Positions 55,425 through 64,000 of a DNA stretch of 64,000 nucleotides are shown in pieces. The position numbers and the translations under genes were made by a program. Each line of letters starts with the position of its first letter. Within the stretch, counting starts at the first letter, position 1. Under the pieces are notes generated by a model that searched no databases, had not been told where the DNA came from, and worked only from the letters and a program-made list of their open reading frames with translations. The DNA is from Telmatactis stephensoni (Eukaryota > Cnidaria > Anthozoa > Actiniaria > Isophelliidae): assembly GCA_029948255.1 (NCBI GenBank), contig JALIZF010001332.1, positions 1 to 64,000 of the forward strand. The letters are read 5' to 3'.

Positions 55425-55690
55425 CTTTCACCGCTATGGTCCGGGTTCGAGTCCCAGCTCGAACGCCTGGATCATATGTGAATTGAGTTTGTTTGATGTG
55501 TTGTTCTCTCCCTTGCCACGAGGGTTTTTCTCCGGGTTCTCCGGTTTTCCTCCCTCCATAAAAATCAACATGTGAGCTTGAGTGTTGTGTGCTAAAATAA
55601 GAATGTAGTGGTAGTGAGTGTGTGAGTACAGTGTCCCCCAATTAGTGCGCAAGCGCTAGAAGACTTGGACACTTAAATAAACAGTTATTT
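55425..55690 (+). mobile_element. tRNA-related SINE
   Basis: Begins with a pol III B-box-like GGGTTCGAGTCCCAGCTCGA, then TTTCTCCGGGTTCTCCGGTT, a shared central motif seen in many animal SINEs, then AACATGTGAGCTTGAGTG, GTGTCCCCCAATTAGTGCGC and a tail CACTTAAATAAACAG. The A box is not recognisable, so it is not a tRNA gene. A related fragment lies at 60,893-61,085. Confidence 0.8.
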
Positions 55691-56392
55691 TTCACGTTGC
55701 GGCAAACGCCAAATGACCAACTCTCGCGTTGAAATCGCAACGCCTGAGACGCAAAATAACCCACGGATTTGCAAACCACGAGTTAAAAAGGAGGTTACGT
55801 GATTGTCTGCCATCATTATTGATTGGATTGACACCTTCATATAAAGGGTCCTTTGTTTTGGCACTCGGAGGTCCTTTGTTGGTAAACATTACATCATGAT
55901 ATATAAAAAACATCTATAAACTAGATTTGTGGAACCATTTAAAATTATGCATTTTTGGATTAGATTCTTTAAGTTAACAACGTCTTTGCCAGTACTTACC
56001 TGGTCATGATTGCAATGAAATTTAATAGAGTAGAATGGGATTATTCCAAGCTTGAGGCTTATTGTAACCGAACAGGGATAGGGTGGAGATTTTTTGCATT
56101 GGTCCAAGAAGATAAAAATTAAAAATTGGTGCTACATTCATTGGTGTTATATTCTGCAATAAAGAGGCTTTTGCACTGTTGTATATAGATCAAATGGGTA
56201 ATAAATATTTCAAATACAAAAATCGCTATTAAAAGAATTTAATTTAGTATAAAACCTTCCATTCGTTGTGCGGCAAATGACAACTGTTTTAGAGATTCCA
56301 ATATTTCGTCGTCAATGTTGATTAGAGCAAATTGAAATTAACCGTCCGGTAACCTAAGGATTTTGATTACCTTAAATTTACTATCTAAAGCA
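55691..56392. other. Intergenic spacer
   Basis: AT-rich; the short frames at 55,692-56,107 have no domains. Nothing supported. Confidence 0.5.
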
Positions 56393-56652
56393 AAACATCG
56401 TACAAGAGGCCTCAAGCCCACGCGAGTAGACCGAACAGGAGTATGGGTAGTTACAAAACTTTACTCTTTTCAGCCTTGGTCTTGATTTTTAACATAACAA
56501 ATGAACTCCCTTGGAGCAAACTAGATTTGAATTGTCGTGTAGATAATTGTGTGGTTATATAACTTTACTAATTTCTACCCATGCTTCCTTTCAGGTCAGT
56601 CGTGTAGACTTGTGGCCTTTTGCGCGACAGTGTTTATTGAAATAGGTGTTTA
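56393..56652. repeat. Dispersed ~265-bp repeat, copy 1 (partner 62,127-62,395)
   Basis: Shares with the partner the order GAGTAGACCGAA...AGTATGGGTAG, TTGATTTTTAACAT, GATTTGAATTGTC, ACTTCTACCCAT-like and GTTTATTGAAATAGGTGT. Each copy has inverted ends around (G)TATGGGTAG/CTACCCAT, so it behaves like a MITE. Confidence 0.8.
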
Positions 56653-57331
56653 TATATATTTATGGACTTGCTTTCTCGATTAATTGGGTCTTAGAGTCTG
56701 TAAAACAAAATCCCTAGCATGTACTGATACTGCGATCAGGTCAGCCGAATATACATCTCCCCTCGTTTCAGTTGTTTTTCTGCTTTTCATCCTCGGATTA
56801 TAATCCACGAAGTAGTGATCGGCCAGTTGCGAAGCAGCAAAAAAGAGAAAAAACAGTGAAAATATCGAATAACACTTTTTACTACTTGATAGTGAATCTA
56901 ATTTTGAGTAAATTAGGCGAAGTGGTTCTTGCGACTAGTGCCGGAGTAATTCATTAGCGTTACGCGACACTTTTCCATGCATTTCATATTTTCAGTGATT
57001 TTGTAGTTTATTCATAATTTTGGCAAGGGACTTTTGTGACGTAGATTTTTCATGGCAATTTTTTATGGCTAGTTGTTCGGGACCTCGCAGGGGCAGGACC
57101 AACCGCACACAAATGTGCTAGCATGGGCAAGGTTATCCTAGATTGTGCATTTCATCTCAGTTCTAGATTTGTAGATTCGCGAATTGTCCCAATCCGTTAC
57201 CAAATGGTTTTGTAGGTTGAATGTGTTAATGTGTGGATGAATCTTAGTATATATTCTAGTTTTTACAGTATAGGTTGCGATTGAAATTCGAGCAAGATTG
57301 ACGTTTAGTAAGTAGAGTCCATAGTACAAAT

Positions 57332-57487
57332 GCAGTGGCGGATCCAGGGGGGTTCCATGGGTTCCACGGAACCCCCCTTGACGGTTTTAAGCCATTTTTT
57401 GTCAAACATCGACCAAAGAATAGAGTGTTATACACAGCTGGCTTTAAAAAATGGAACCCCCCTTGGAAAAATCCTGGATGCACTACT
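57332..57487. mobile_element. MITE with CAGTGGCGGATCCAGG end
   Basis: CAGTGGCGGATCCAGGGGGG at the left and CCTGGATGCACTACTG at the right, with inner GGAACCCCCCTTG motifs inverted around the centre. hAT-like ends by appearance; no 8-bp duplication visible. Confidence 0.75.
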
Positions 57488-57909
57488 GAAAGGAGACTCC
57501 ATGGTCAAAGTTGTGCAGGAAAGTTTTATTGGCCGGCCCAGATCTGGAGATCACAACTTGATTGGCTATGCTTGCCAGTGCAATATGAGTCTTGTTTTGG
57601 TTATGGCTCTACCTGATGCTAGAAATATCTGTGCAATAAGCTTTGTAAGTTAGTTGTCATTAATGCTAGAGAAGTGATAAATTAAACACAGAAAAGAAGT
57701 TAAATTCAAAGTTACCAAGCTCAAAGGTATGGTTTAATGTTGTTGTCAAGCGGTGAACCCGGACTAGTTCCCTACACATGTCATCGCAAGCTTTATTGTT
57801 AATGTGATCAACCAGTTAGATTGCTTGCATCGATTGGTCAGTTGAAAATATCCACTACTCAAAATCACCAGTTAGTTCGGATGAATCCTATTGGTGCGGT
57901 TGATGGCTC

Positions 57910-58082
57910 AAGCCTGGTTTTCACTAGCGACGCAAGCACAAGCGCAAGCAACATATGCAGACTCAGTATCGTATGTATCACATAGGTGTGAAAAAAGACA
58001 ATCTCTGCTAATGAGCAGTACACTACTGAGTCTGCGTATGCTGCTTATGCTTGTGCTTGCGTCGCTAGTGAGAACCAGGCTT
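57910..58082. mobile_element. 173-bp palindromic MITE (AAGCCTGGTTTTCACTAGCG)
   Basis: Arms of about 62 bp, nearly identical when inverted, outer ends AAGCCTGG/CCAGGCTT. A lone fragment of the same repeat (TAGCGACGCAAGCACAAG) occurs at about 50,062. Confidence 0.85.
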
Positions 58083-58559
58083 TAACAAGCGTCATGTGTT
58101 AACCAGGGAGGTTTTCTCAGTTGACTCACTGCTTTGCATCACATGCAGCTCGCTCGCCGCACTCGCCACTTCACGGCTCAATGCAAACTCTAGGAAATTC
58201 ATTGAGTAAACTCCCTGTGGCCAGAGTGTGCTACAATCATTTGTCAGCTAGAAATTGCGCCGGTCATGGGATAATTTGATAAGATATTGATATCATCAAG
58301 CAATATGCGTTTGACACCTGCATTGACCAATGAATGATGTGAGAGCACCAAAGGGACACTGTCATAGTTTCCTTGTAGTAAAATAAGGCTGGGACTTTTC
58401 AAAAAGAATTAGTTCAATCAAAATAAAGGGCTCGAAAAAGGACAGGATGGTAAATTATTGATCTGTCAAAGAAAAGCATACCAATTGACACTGAGTTATA
58501 AAGTAGTTTTAGCTTCGATTATCATTTCGTTGAACCAATATCTGCAGACTGGATTACTT

Positions 58560-58855
58560 CTACACCTAATCCAAAAACGTTGTCGCAACAAGTCCATAGT
58601 GTACACTCTAAGACCGCAAAGGATTTTGGCAGTTTTTCTTTTAATTAATCTATTCACTATTGTCTTTCCTTGTGTGATGTTTCCTTGGTGAGCATTTTAA
58701 GCATCCAGCAACCATTATGAGCAATTAAGCCTTTCGTATTCATGTTTTGTGCAACCAAAACATGCTATGATTACATTAATTACTAAAAAACTACCAAGAT
58801 CCTCTGCAGTCTTGGAGTGTACACTGTGGACTTAATGCGACAACCTTTTTTTTGA
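58560..58855. repeat. ~300-bp inverted-repeat element
   Basis: AACGTTGTCGCAACAAGTCC...GTGTACACTC on the left is inverted on the right (GAGTGTACACTGTGGACTTA...GCGACAACCT). No coding signal. Confidence 0.75.
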
Positions 58856-59167
58856 AATAGGTTTATACTAGCACAAGTGACTTATTTATGATCATGCGAT
58901 GTCATCGCGGCATGAATGAAGCAGGTCTATTTGTGCTACTTACGAGAGTAAGTGTTTTTTAAGCTTTCTTGCTTTTCTAGCTAGTGGACTACGACAAGCA
59001 ATTTATAAACAAAACATGACTCAACTACTTGGTCAATCATTTTTTATTGGGCATATATCTGATATTTTTTATTATGAAAGGTTATGACGTCTTATGTCAC
59101 CGAGCATATCACTGACACGATAAATTCATTCTAAAAAGGGCAAAAGGCAAAATTGAAAGCAAAACTT

Positions 59168-62100
59168 TTAGTGCTTTTCACAAATAAATGGAAAAGCTGC
59201 TGAGCAGTCTTTGAATGACCAAAGTACTCCATTTTTCTTTACCAGGAGGCCACATTGTAATGAAGGTGAATTGAAGTGTACTTGAGGCATGTAATCCAAG
59301 GGCTGGTTGTCAGACCACTGCAAGACTCCATCTTGGTTGACATCATTCAAGCCGCTCCACACTCCAAAGTGTTGCTTATCTGAAAATGAATTACTTATAC
59401 TATCATAACATGCCGCATTAAATGGAACGAAAAGCTCATTTCATCGTCTTTCAACCCTTAAATCATTCATTTACCGATTATAAATTAATTAACGGACGTT
59501 GTATCTATCTTATGCGTAGCAATTTTTCATCAAACTTTCATGTCTCCGAGGTCAGCTACAGTAACCATTTTTCAATTCATTTTAATGGTATATGACGTTG
59601 TACAAGCTGCTCAAGCTTGAAAAGTACGCTCACTAAAAAACACAGGCGAGCTACCTTAATTATAGACTGATTCCATAAGTCGGTCAAAAAAAATCGTCAG
59701 AGAGCGAACTTGGACCGACTTATGGAATCAGTCTACCTTAATTAAGACCGATTACGTATAGCTTGTCTTTTTCGAAAGAAGCAGGACTGATTCGTAGACA
59801 TACCTATTAACTGTTGGATCTCTTGTGGCTTGTAGGTATACGAAAAGACAGCTAACTGCCTCATCCAGCCTTTGAATCGCCTTCCACCGTCATTTGCTCC
59901 AAGTTCAAAAGTGACGTACCCAGTGTTGCGTAAATCCACATCGCTTGCACTTGAAGTTTCAGATATCTTTAGGGTGGAGTTGACATATAACTTGCCTTCT
60001 TTTGTTGACCGGTCCCATGTAACTGTTATATGGTTCCAGGTGTCGCTAGAAAATTCACTGTTAGAACAATAATGGTATTTTTCAGGCGGCGTTGAACACG
60101 GAAGTGCAAAGCATCATGGGTATAATTAGTGTTTTGATTCATTTTGCTCCAGCCGTCGGTTAATGAGTTGGCTTCGGTGGGTTATTTTGCTTTTCCTATA
60201 TGTGACAGAATCGCGATCATTCAATAAGCCTGTTCTCTTAGCGACAGTAGGGAGTAGGCGCTTATCATTGGCTTCATTAATGGGTAGTCTTGTGTCCTGT
60301 GATATCACGACCAAACACAACTTGTTAGCATTACTAGTTTTCTTTCTTTGATAATTTCATTTTAATCGTAGAGTTAGCAAAGTCAGTAAAAATCAAGGAT
60401 GTCTGAGTAATTACAACAGATAATTACTTAGGCAGGCAGCGTTCTTTTGCCCAAATCACTGAACACGGGAGTAAACATGTTTAAAAGTAATTTAACTACA
60501 CAAGATGAAATCTTAAATCAGTTGTTCACCTTGTGTCTACCCCGCAACTAAACGAAGTATTTTTCGATTAAAATATCTTAGCAAGGTAGTTTAACATTTA
60601 TCGACCCAAGATGGCTGATTAGCGTTATCGACAAACGTGAAAATCTGGATAGGTAGGGGAGGGAATGGAGGGGAGGCGGAAGGGAAGGGGAAGGGGAGGT
60701 GAAAAGGGAACGATAAGCTTGTAGTTATTCTATTCAATACCCTGCGACCTTCCAATGGACGTTCCTTACTAAGTTTATCTTTCATTGACTAGTTGATTGA
60801 GGGCAAAGCTGAACAGTGTTTTGCTGTTATCGTGTTGGTTGCTACATTTCCAGTATGTTTGTTGAGAGTTTAAAAAAGTCCAATGTCTCGGACAAACCCG
60901 TCAGAAACAGCCCTCCTCCCTCGGCAAAAATCAACATGTGAGTTGAGCTATGTATGCAAAATATTTAATGTAGAGGTAGTGTGTGTGAGTGCCAGCAGAA
61001 GAATAAGATCTGCTGTAGAAGATTATTTATTATTTATTTATTTTATTATTCATTGCAGCTCTATCAAAGCTCTAAATAAACGGCGTGGATAACCTGCCTA
61101 CCTTTGTGGAATAATGAGTTCAGACACTGTATCGCCATTGGTATTACGTGTCTTATATCGCAATCTGCGCCGGAAAAAATACATGTTGAAGTTCCTCTTT
61201 TTACCTCGGTAATCATTTATAATACTGTTAAATCCAAATCCCCCATCACTTTTGATCCAAACAGCAATGGTAAAGTCTGTAGTACGAATATCAAAGCTTG
61301 GTATAGTTACGTAGTCATCTACTCCATCAAAGTACACAGCCTTTGTGCCATCGATGTCTACTATTGATGCACCGTTTTGTAAGCTGAAAGTATAAGCGCA
61401 TGTGTCACTGTTGAACAACAAAATCTACAAGTTACAGCTAGTTACTGTAGTACGAATCAAACCTACTAGCTACTAGTCGCTATAGTACAATGGAATTCCT
61501 ATTGTACTCCTCTAAGATAAATAACCTGAGCAATGTACATCCCCCTTGGCACTAAACGGGACTAGTCCCTCTATTTAATTTGTGTATGTGTTTGGTTCTC
61601 TCTCCTGTAAACAGGATAAAAAGCCAAAGGTGACTCAATAGAAATTCAGGAGGCATTCGGCCTTGACAAACTTTTGATCACAACTTTTTAGAATCGCGTT
61701 CAATTTCAATAGCTTTTTAGGAACTTTTACTCTAATTATCCAGTTACACATTGGCCTTAAGCGATTTTGTTGAAGAAAAATATTTTTGGAATAATTTTAA
61801 AAAAACCTGACCCCACTGTTTAGAAATGATCCACAGGGAAACACAAGCTACAGGGAATCAAACTACAATGAATCAAACTTCAAGCTGAGTGAGTTTCACA
61901 AAAATCGTCGGAGTAGAAATGCGAGGACCATTGGCCGCCAAAAGTGTACCCTAAAAGTGTTCTGAAATCGTCATGAATCTTTAGGCACCCTTCGCACTCT
62001 GAGAATAACAACCATGAACTTAACCTCAAATGACAACGAAAAGGTGACTTAATGTCCTCCTAATAAAGGTGTAAAACTGATCGCCCATAGAACAAGCCGT

Positions 62101-62962
62101 TAAAGATATACCTATTTCAAAAAAGGTTGTCGTACGAGAGGTTACACGCCTACGCGACTAGACCGAAAAGTAGCATGGGTAGTAGCAAAACTTCTACTCT
62201 CTTGTCGGCTTTTGTTTTGATTTTAGCATCAACAAGTGAAGTTCTTTAGTGTACAAGTTCAAGGGATCTGAATTTGAATTGTCCTGCCGGGATGTTGATG
62301 TGGTTTTATCTTTTTTAACTTCTACCCATACTCCCTTTCGGGTAAGTCGCGTAGGCTTCATACCGACAACGTTTATTGAAATAGGTGTATAAGCAATGTT
62401 TATAATGTTTATAAAACACTGAAAATGATCACAAATCTCGACGCACTTTAATGCTAAAATTGGAAAAATTCTGCAGCGATGCTGCTGCTTTAAAGCTAGA
62501 AACGATAAATTCAAGGTTCCATTCAACGACGGTATTGAGTTTTGTTGTTGTACACAACATAGATCAGGAGAAATATATTTTACAAAGTACGATACGGCTG
62601 CACAAACACTTGAAACCAGATTTCTTGCGCTTTTGTTTTGAATGCAAATGAGCTCAATTCAAGAATTTACACCTTTGTCAGGGGGGTTGGCATTAGTTTG
62701 TCTTGGGAGGTGGCCGTGTTTATGAAAGCATCACTGAATCGCTTTAGAAAATTTAAACAAAAAGGATGAATTTACGGCCACCTCATCTCCCAAGGCACTC
62801 CCCTGACATACAAAGGTGTAAATTCTTGAAATGCATCATAATTCATTTTCTAATGAATTATTAATGAGTTTGATAATTTTGATTAATTAACAACAGTCGC
62901 TCTGAGTTACCTTAAAGTAGGACCATCTGAACCATTCATTTCATACCACGACAATAAGTCAG
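59168..62962 (-). CDS. LamG/concanavalin-like domain plus half C-type lectin domain (3' exons of a receptor gene)
   Basis: Exons (minus): 62,962-62,911; 61,383-61,102; 60,045-59,804; 59,379-59,168 (TAA). All have GT/AG and matching phases (2, 2, 1). The first three make one LamG-type jelly-roll domain: DLLSWYEMNGSDGPTL, AVYFDGVDDYVTIPSFDI, FTIAVWIKS, WNHITVTWDRSTKEGKLYVN, FKGWMRQLAVFSYTYKPQEI. The last exon is the second half of a C-type lectin domain (WSGLNDVNQDGVLQWSDNQP, LQCGLLVKKNGVLWSFKDCS, FPFICEKH). The lectin N-terminal half is absent and the EPN and WND motifs are replaced, so canonical sugar binding is doubtful. Exons 5' of 62,962 (signal peptide, other domains) are not found and may lie beyond 64,000. 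Confidence 0.82.
59663..59737. repeat. Perfect 22-bp stem hairpin in the LamG-lectin gene intron
   Basis: AGACTGATTCCATAAGTCGG is followed 31 bp later by its exact inverse. About 65 bp downstream of exon 59,804-60,045. Confidence 0.9.
60046..61101 (-). other. Intron of the LamG-lectin gene, with SINE fragment
   Basis: 60,893-61,085 resembles the SINE at 55,425 (CAAAAATCAACATGTGAGTT; GTAGAGGTAGTGTGTGTGAG; TCTAAATAAACGG). Otherwise AT-rich, with a GGGAAGGGGAAGG purine run near 60,670. Confidence 0.7.
62127..62395. repeat. Dispersed ~265-bp repeat, copy 2
   Basis: Same layout as 56,393-56,652; contains GACTAGACCGAAAAGTAGCA and CTTCTACCCATACTCCCTTT as inverted flanks. Confidence 0.8.
62657..62837. 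mobile_element. ~180-bp palindromic MITE (TTCAAGAATTTACACCTTTG)
   Basis: Outer ends TTCAAGAATTTACACCTTTG and the inverse; inner GGGAGGTGGCCGT/ACGGCCACCTCATCTCCC. Lies about 75 bp downstream of exon 62,911-62,962. Confidence 0.82.
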
Positions 62963-63194
62963 CTACAAATAAGAAAAAAACTGATGGTGAAGTTCATATA
63001 AATAACAACACGATCGGAAACTTTAAGTATATATTATATTTATAATTATAATGGTCCCCCTTGTTCCCCCTAAGAAAGATAGCACTGAATGGCATGGAAT
63101 GCAGAAAAAAGTGCTAATTGTGGTATTAATATTGTTTAAATAATAATAATAATAATGTTTAAGACTTGTATACCGCAAATATCTATATGTATAG

Positions 63195-63295
63195 TATAAA
63201 GAACGAGAGAGAGTGTTTTATCGGATATAAAGATCCGAGCCGTAGGCGAGGATCTTTATACCGATAAAACACTCTCTCGAGTTCTTTATACGGCT
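63195..63295. repeat. ~95-bp palindrome (GTATAAAGAACGAGAGAGAG)
   Basis: Arms TATAAAGAACGAGAGAGAGT and its inverse around GATCCGAGCCGTAGGCGAGGATC. A diverged partial copy (TCTTTATCAGATATAAAGAC) follows at about 63,400. Confidence 0.85.
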
Positions 63296-63600
63296 TAAAA
63301 AACTCCAACACATATTAGAGTAGTTCTCTAAAAGAAATTCAAAAATATCTTCATTTATCTTGGAGAAAATCGAGGTTAAAGTTGATGTAAACTAGGCCGA
63401 ATCTTTATCAGATATAAAGACACTCGTCACGGTGGCGATTTTCATTGTGTTTGCCTTATGAATTATTAATGAGTTTTTTAAGTACATAATCAAATGCGGT
63501 TGAAATGAACTGAAATGAAATGAAGTATAATAACACATTTATTATACACTTGTGACGTAAATTTACCAAATAAGGTTTGAGGGCAATACCCTCTAGAAAA

Positions 63601-63792
63601 CCGGTTTGCGTATTCGGCCCTGCACGACGTCAAGGCTTCAAACCGGTTTCTTTTTCCCGCGCGCGCGCTGGTTTGGAAAAATGACTGTTTAGACATCCGG
63701 TTTGCGTATTCGGCCGTGTATGACGTCAAGGCTTCAAACCCGTTTGAAGCGCGCGCGCGCGCTGGTTTTCAAAAAGGACTGTTTCGATGATA
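63601..63792. repeat. Tandem dimer, 96-bp unit with GCGCGCGCGC tract
   Basis: Units start at 63,601 and 63,697 with CCGGTTTGCGTATTCGGCC, share GACGTCAAGGCTTCAAAC, and each carries an alternating GC run of 12 to 16 bp. Confidence 0.9.
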
Positions 63793-63837
63793 AAAATACT
63801 GTTAAAAACAAAGCAAAAAAGCAATTGTATGATAAAT

Positions 63838-63978
63838 CCTTTATTAGACATTTTCTTGTGTATTACGGGCTGACATTTTACTCATCGCTCGCATTTTGCC
63901 TCACCTCAAGGCTCGGCAAAATACTCACGCGACTCGTAAAATATCAGCCCGTAATACACAAGAAAATATCTAATAAGT
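63838..63978. repeat. ~140-bp palindrome (ATTAGACATTTTCTTGTGTA)
   Basis: Arms of about 50 bp: TTGTGTATTACGGGCTGA on the left, its inverse on the right, around a CTCGCATTTTGCC...GGCAAAATACTC centre. Non-coding; near the window end. Confidence 0.88.
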
Positions 63979-64000
63979 GGTATAAAGTAGCTAAGAATCC

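Larger units (their letters stand above)
61384..62910 (-). other. Intron of the LamG-lectin gene with two repeats
   Basis: Holds copy 2 of the dispersed repeat (62,127-62,395) and a palindromic element (62,657-62,837). No further exon recognised. Confidence 0.65.

Noticed and set aside
55430..55465. tRNA gene (B-box GGTTCGAGTCC)
   Set aside because: No A box, acceptor stem or anticodon arm; the 3' part is a SINE body.

Overview
The window looks like nuclear DNA of a non-bilaterian animal, most likely an anthozoan cnidarian (coral or sea anemone). This is inferred from the AT-rich, intron-bearing host genes, the receptor domain mixes (collagen, Ig, C-type lectin, LamG), and a transposon load in which BEL/Pao, Ty3/Gypsy, Penelope, DIRS, CR1/L2-like LINE, P-like, Harbinger and many palindromic MITE-type elements are packed together. 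No species call is possible from the sequence alone.

Positions 1-37,900 are almost entirely mobile DNA, much of it nested. A decayed BEL/Pao element (1-4,037, minus) abuts a 367-bp LTR (4,071-4,437) and the 3' half of a Ty3/Gypsy pol (4,482-10,600, minus). That pol is split by a 4.2-kb foldback element (5,870-10,063; ~1-kb inverted arms, 3-bp target duplication) and fused at its upstream side to a Penelope-like element (10,600-11,996). Two LINE fragments follow. The second (14,425-17,836) carries an LTR-like insertion with a 5-bp target duplication, which itself carries a P-element-like transposon with a 7-bp duplication. A nearly complete DIRS element (19,038-23,448) has the classical split inverted terminal repeats and internal complementary region. 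A Harbinger gene pair (transposase plus Myb-like partner; 24,014-27,009) lies next to a 1.57-kb near-perfect palindrome, which is fused to the 3' part of a second DIRS copy (29,114-30,389). From 30,400 to 37,900 there are simple repeats, small palindromic elements and a local direct duplication of the 3' end of a lectin gene.

From 37,912 on there are host genes. On the minus strand, five exons (49,018 to 37,912), all joined at phase 1, read as a type II membrane protein: transmembrane segment, collagen triplets, three Ig domains and a C-terminal C-type lectin domain with EPN and WND calcium/sugar-binding motifs. Its ~7.6-kb fourth intron is mostly a 4.9-kb transposon with 47-bp perfect terminal repeats and a 3-bp duplication. 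A broken Ig/collagen exon copy (49,195-49,640) and a possible orphan exon (50,146-50,497) lie upstream. On the plus strand is a two-exon F-box/leucine-rich-repeat protein of 634 aa (50,785-53,835). On the minus strand the 3' end of a second receptor gene (62,962 to 59,168) encodes a LamG/concanavalin-like domain joined to only the second half of a C-type lectin domain.

The host genes suggest surface glycan recognition (two lectin-type genes in opposite corners of the same 25 kb) and ubiquitin-ligase substrate selection (F-box). There is no bacterial operon, CRISPR array, rRNA or convincing tRNA gene. Intergenic space from 53,836 to 64,000 is filled with SINE and palindromic repeats.
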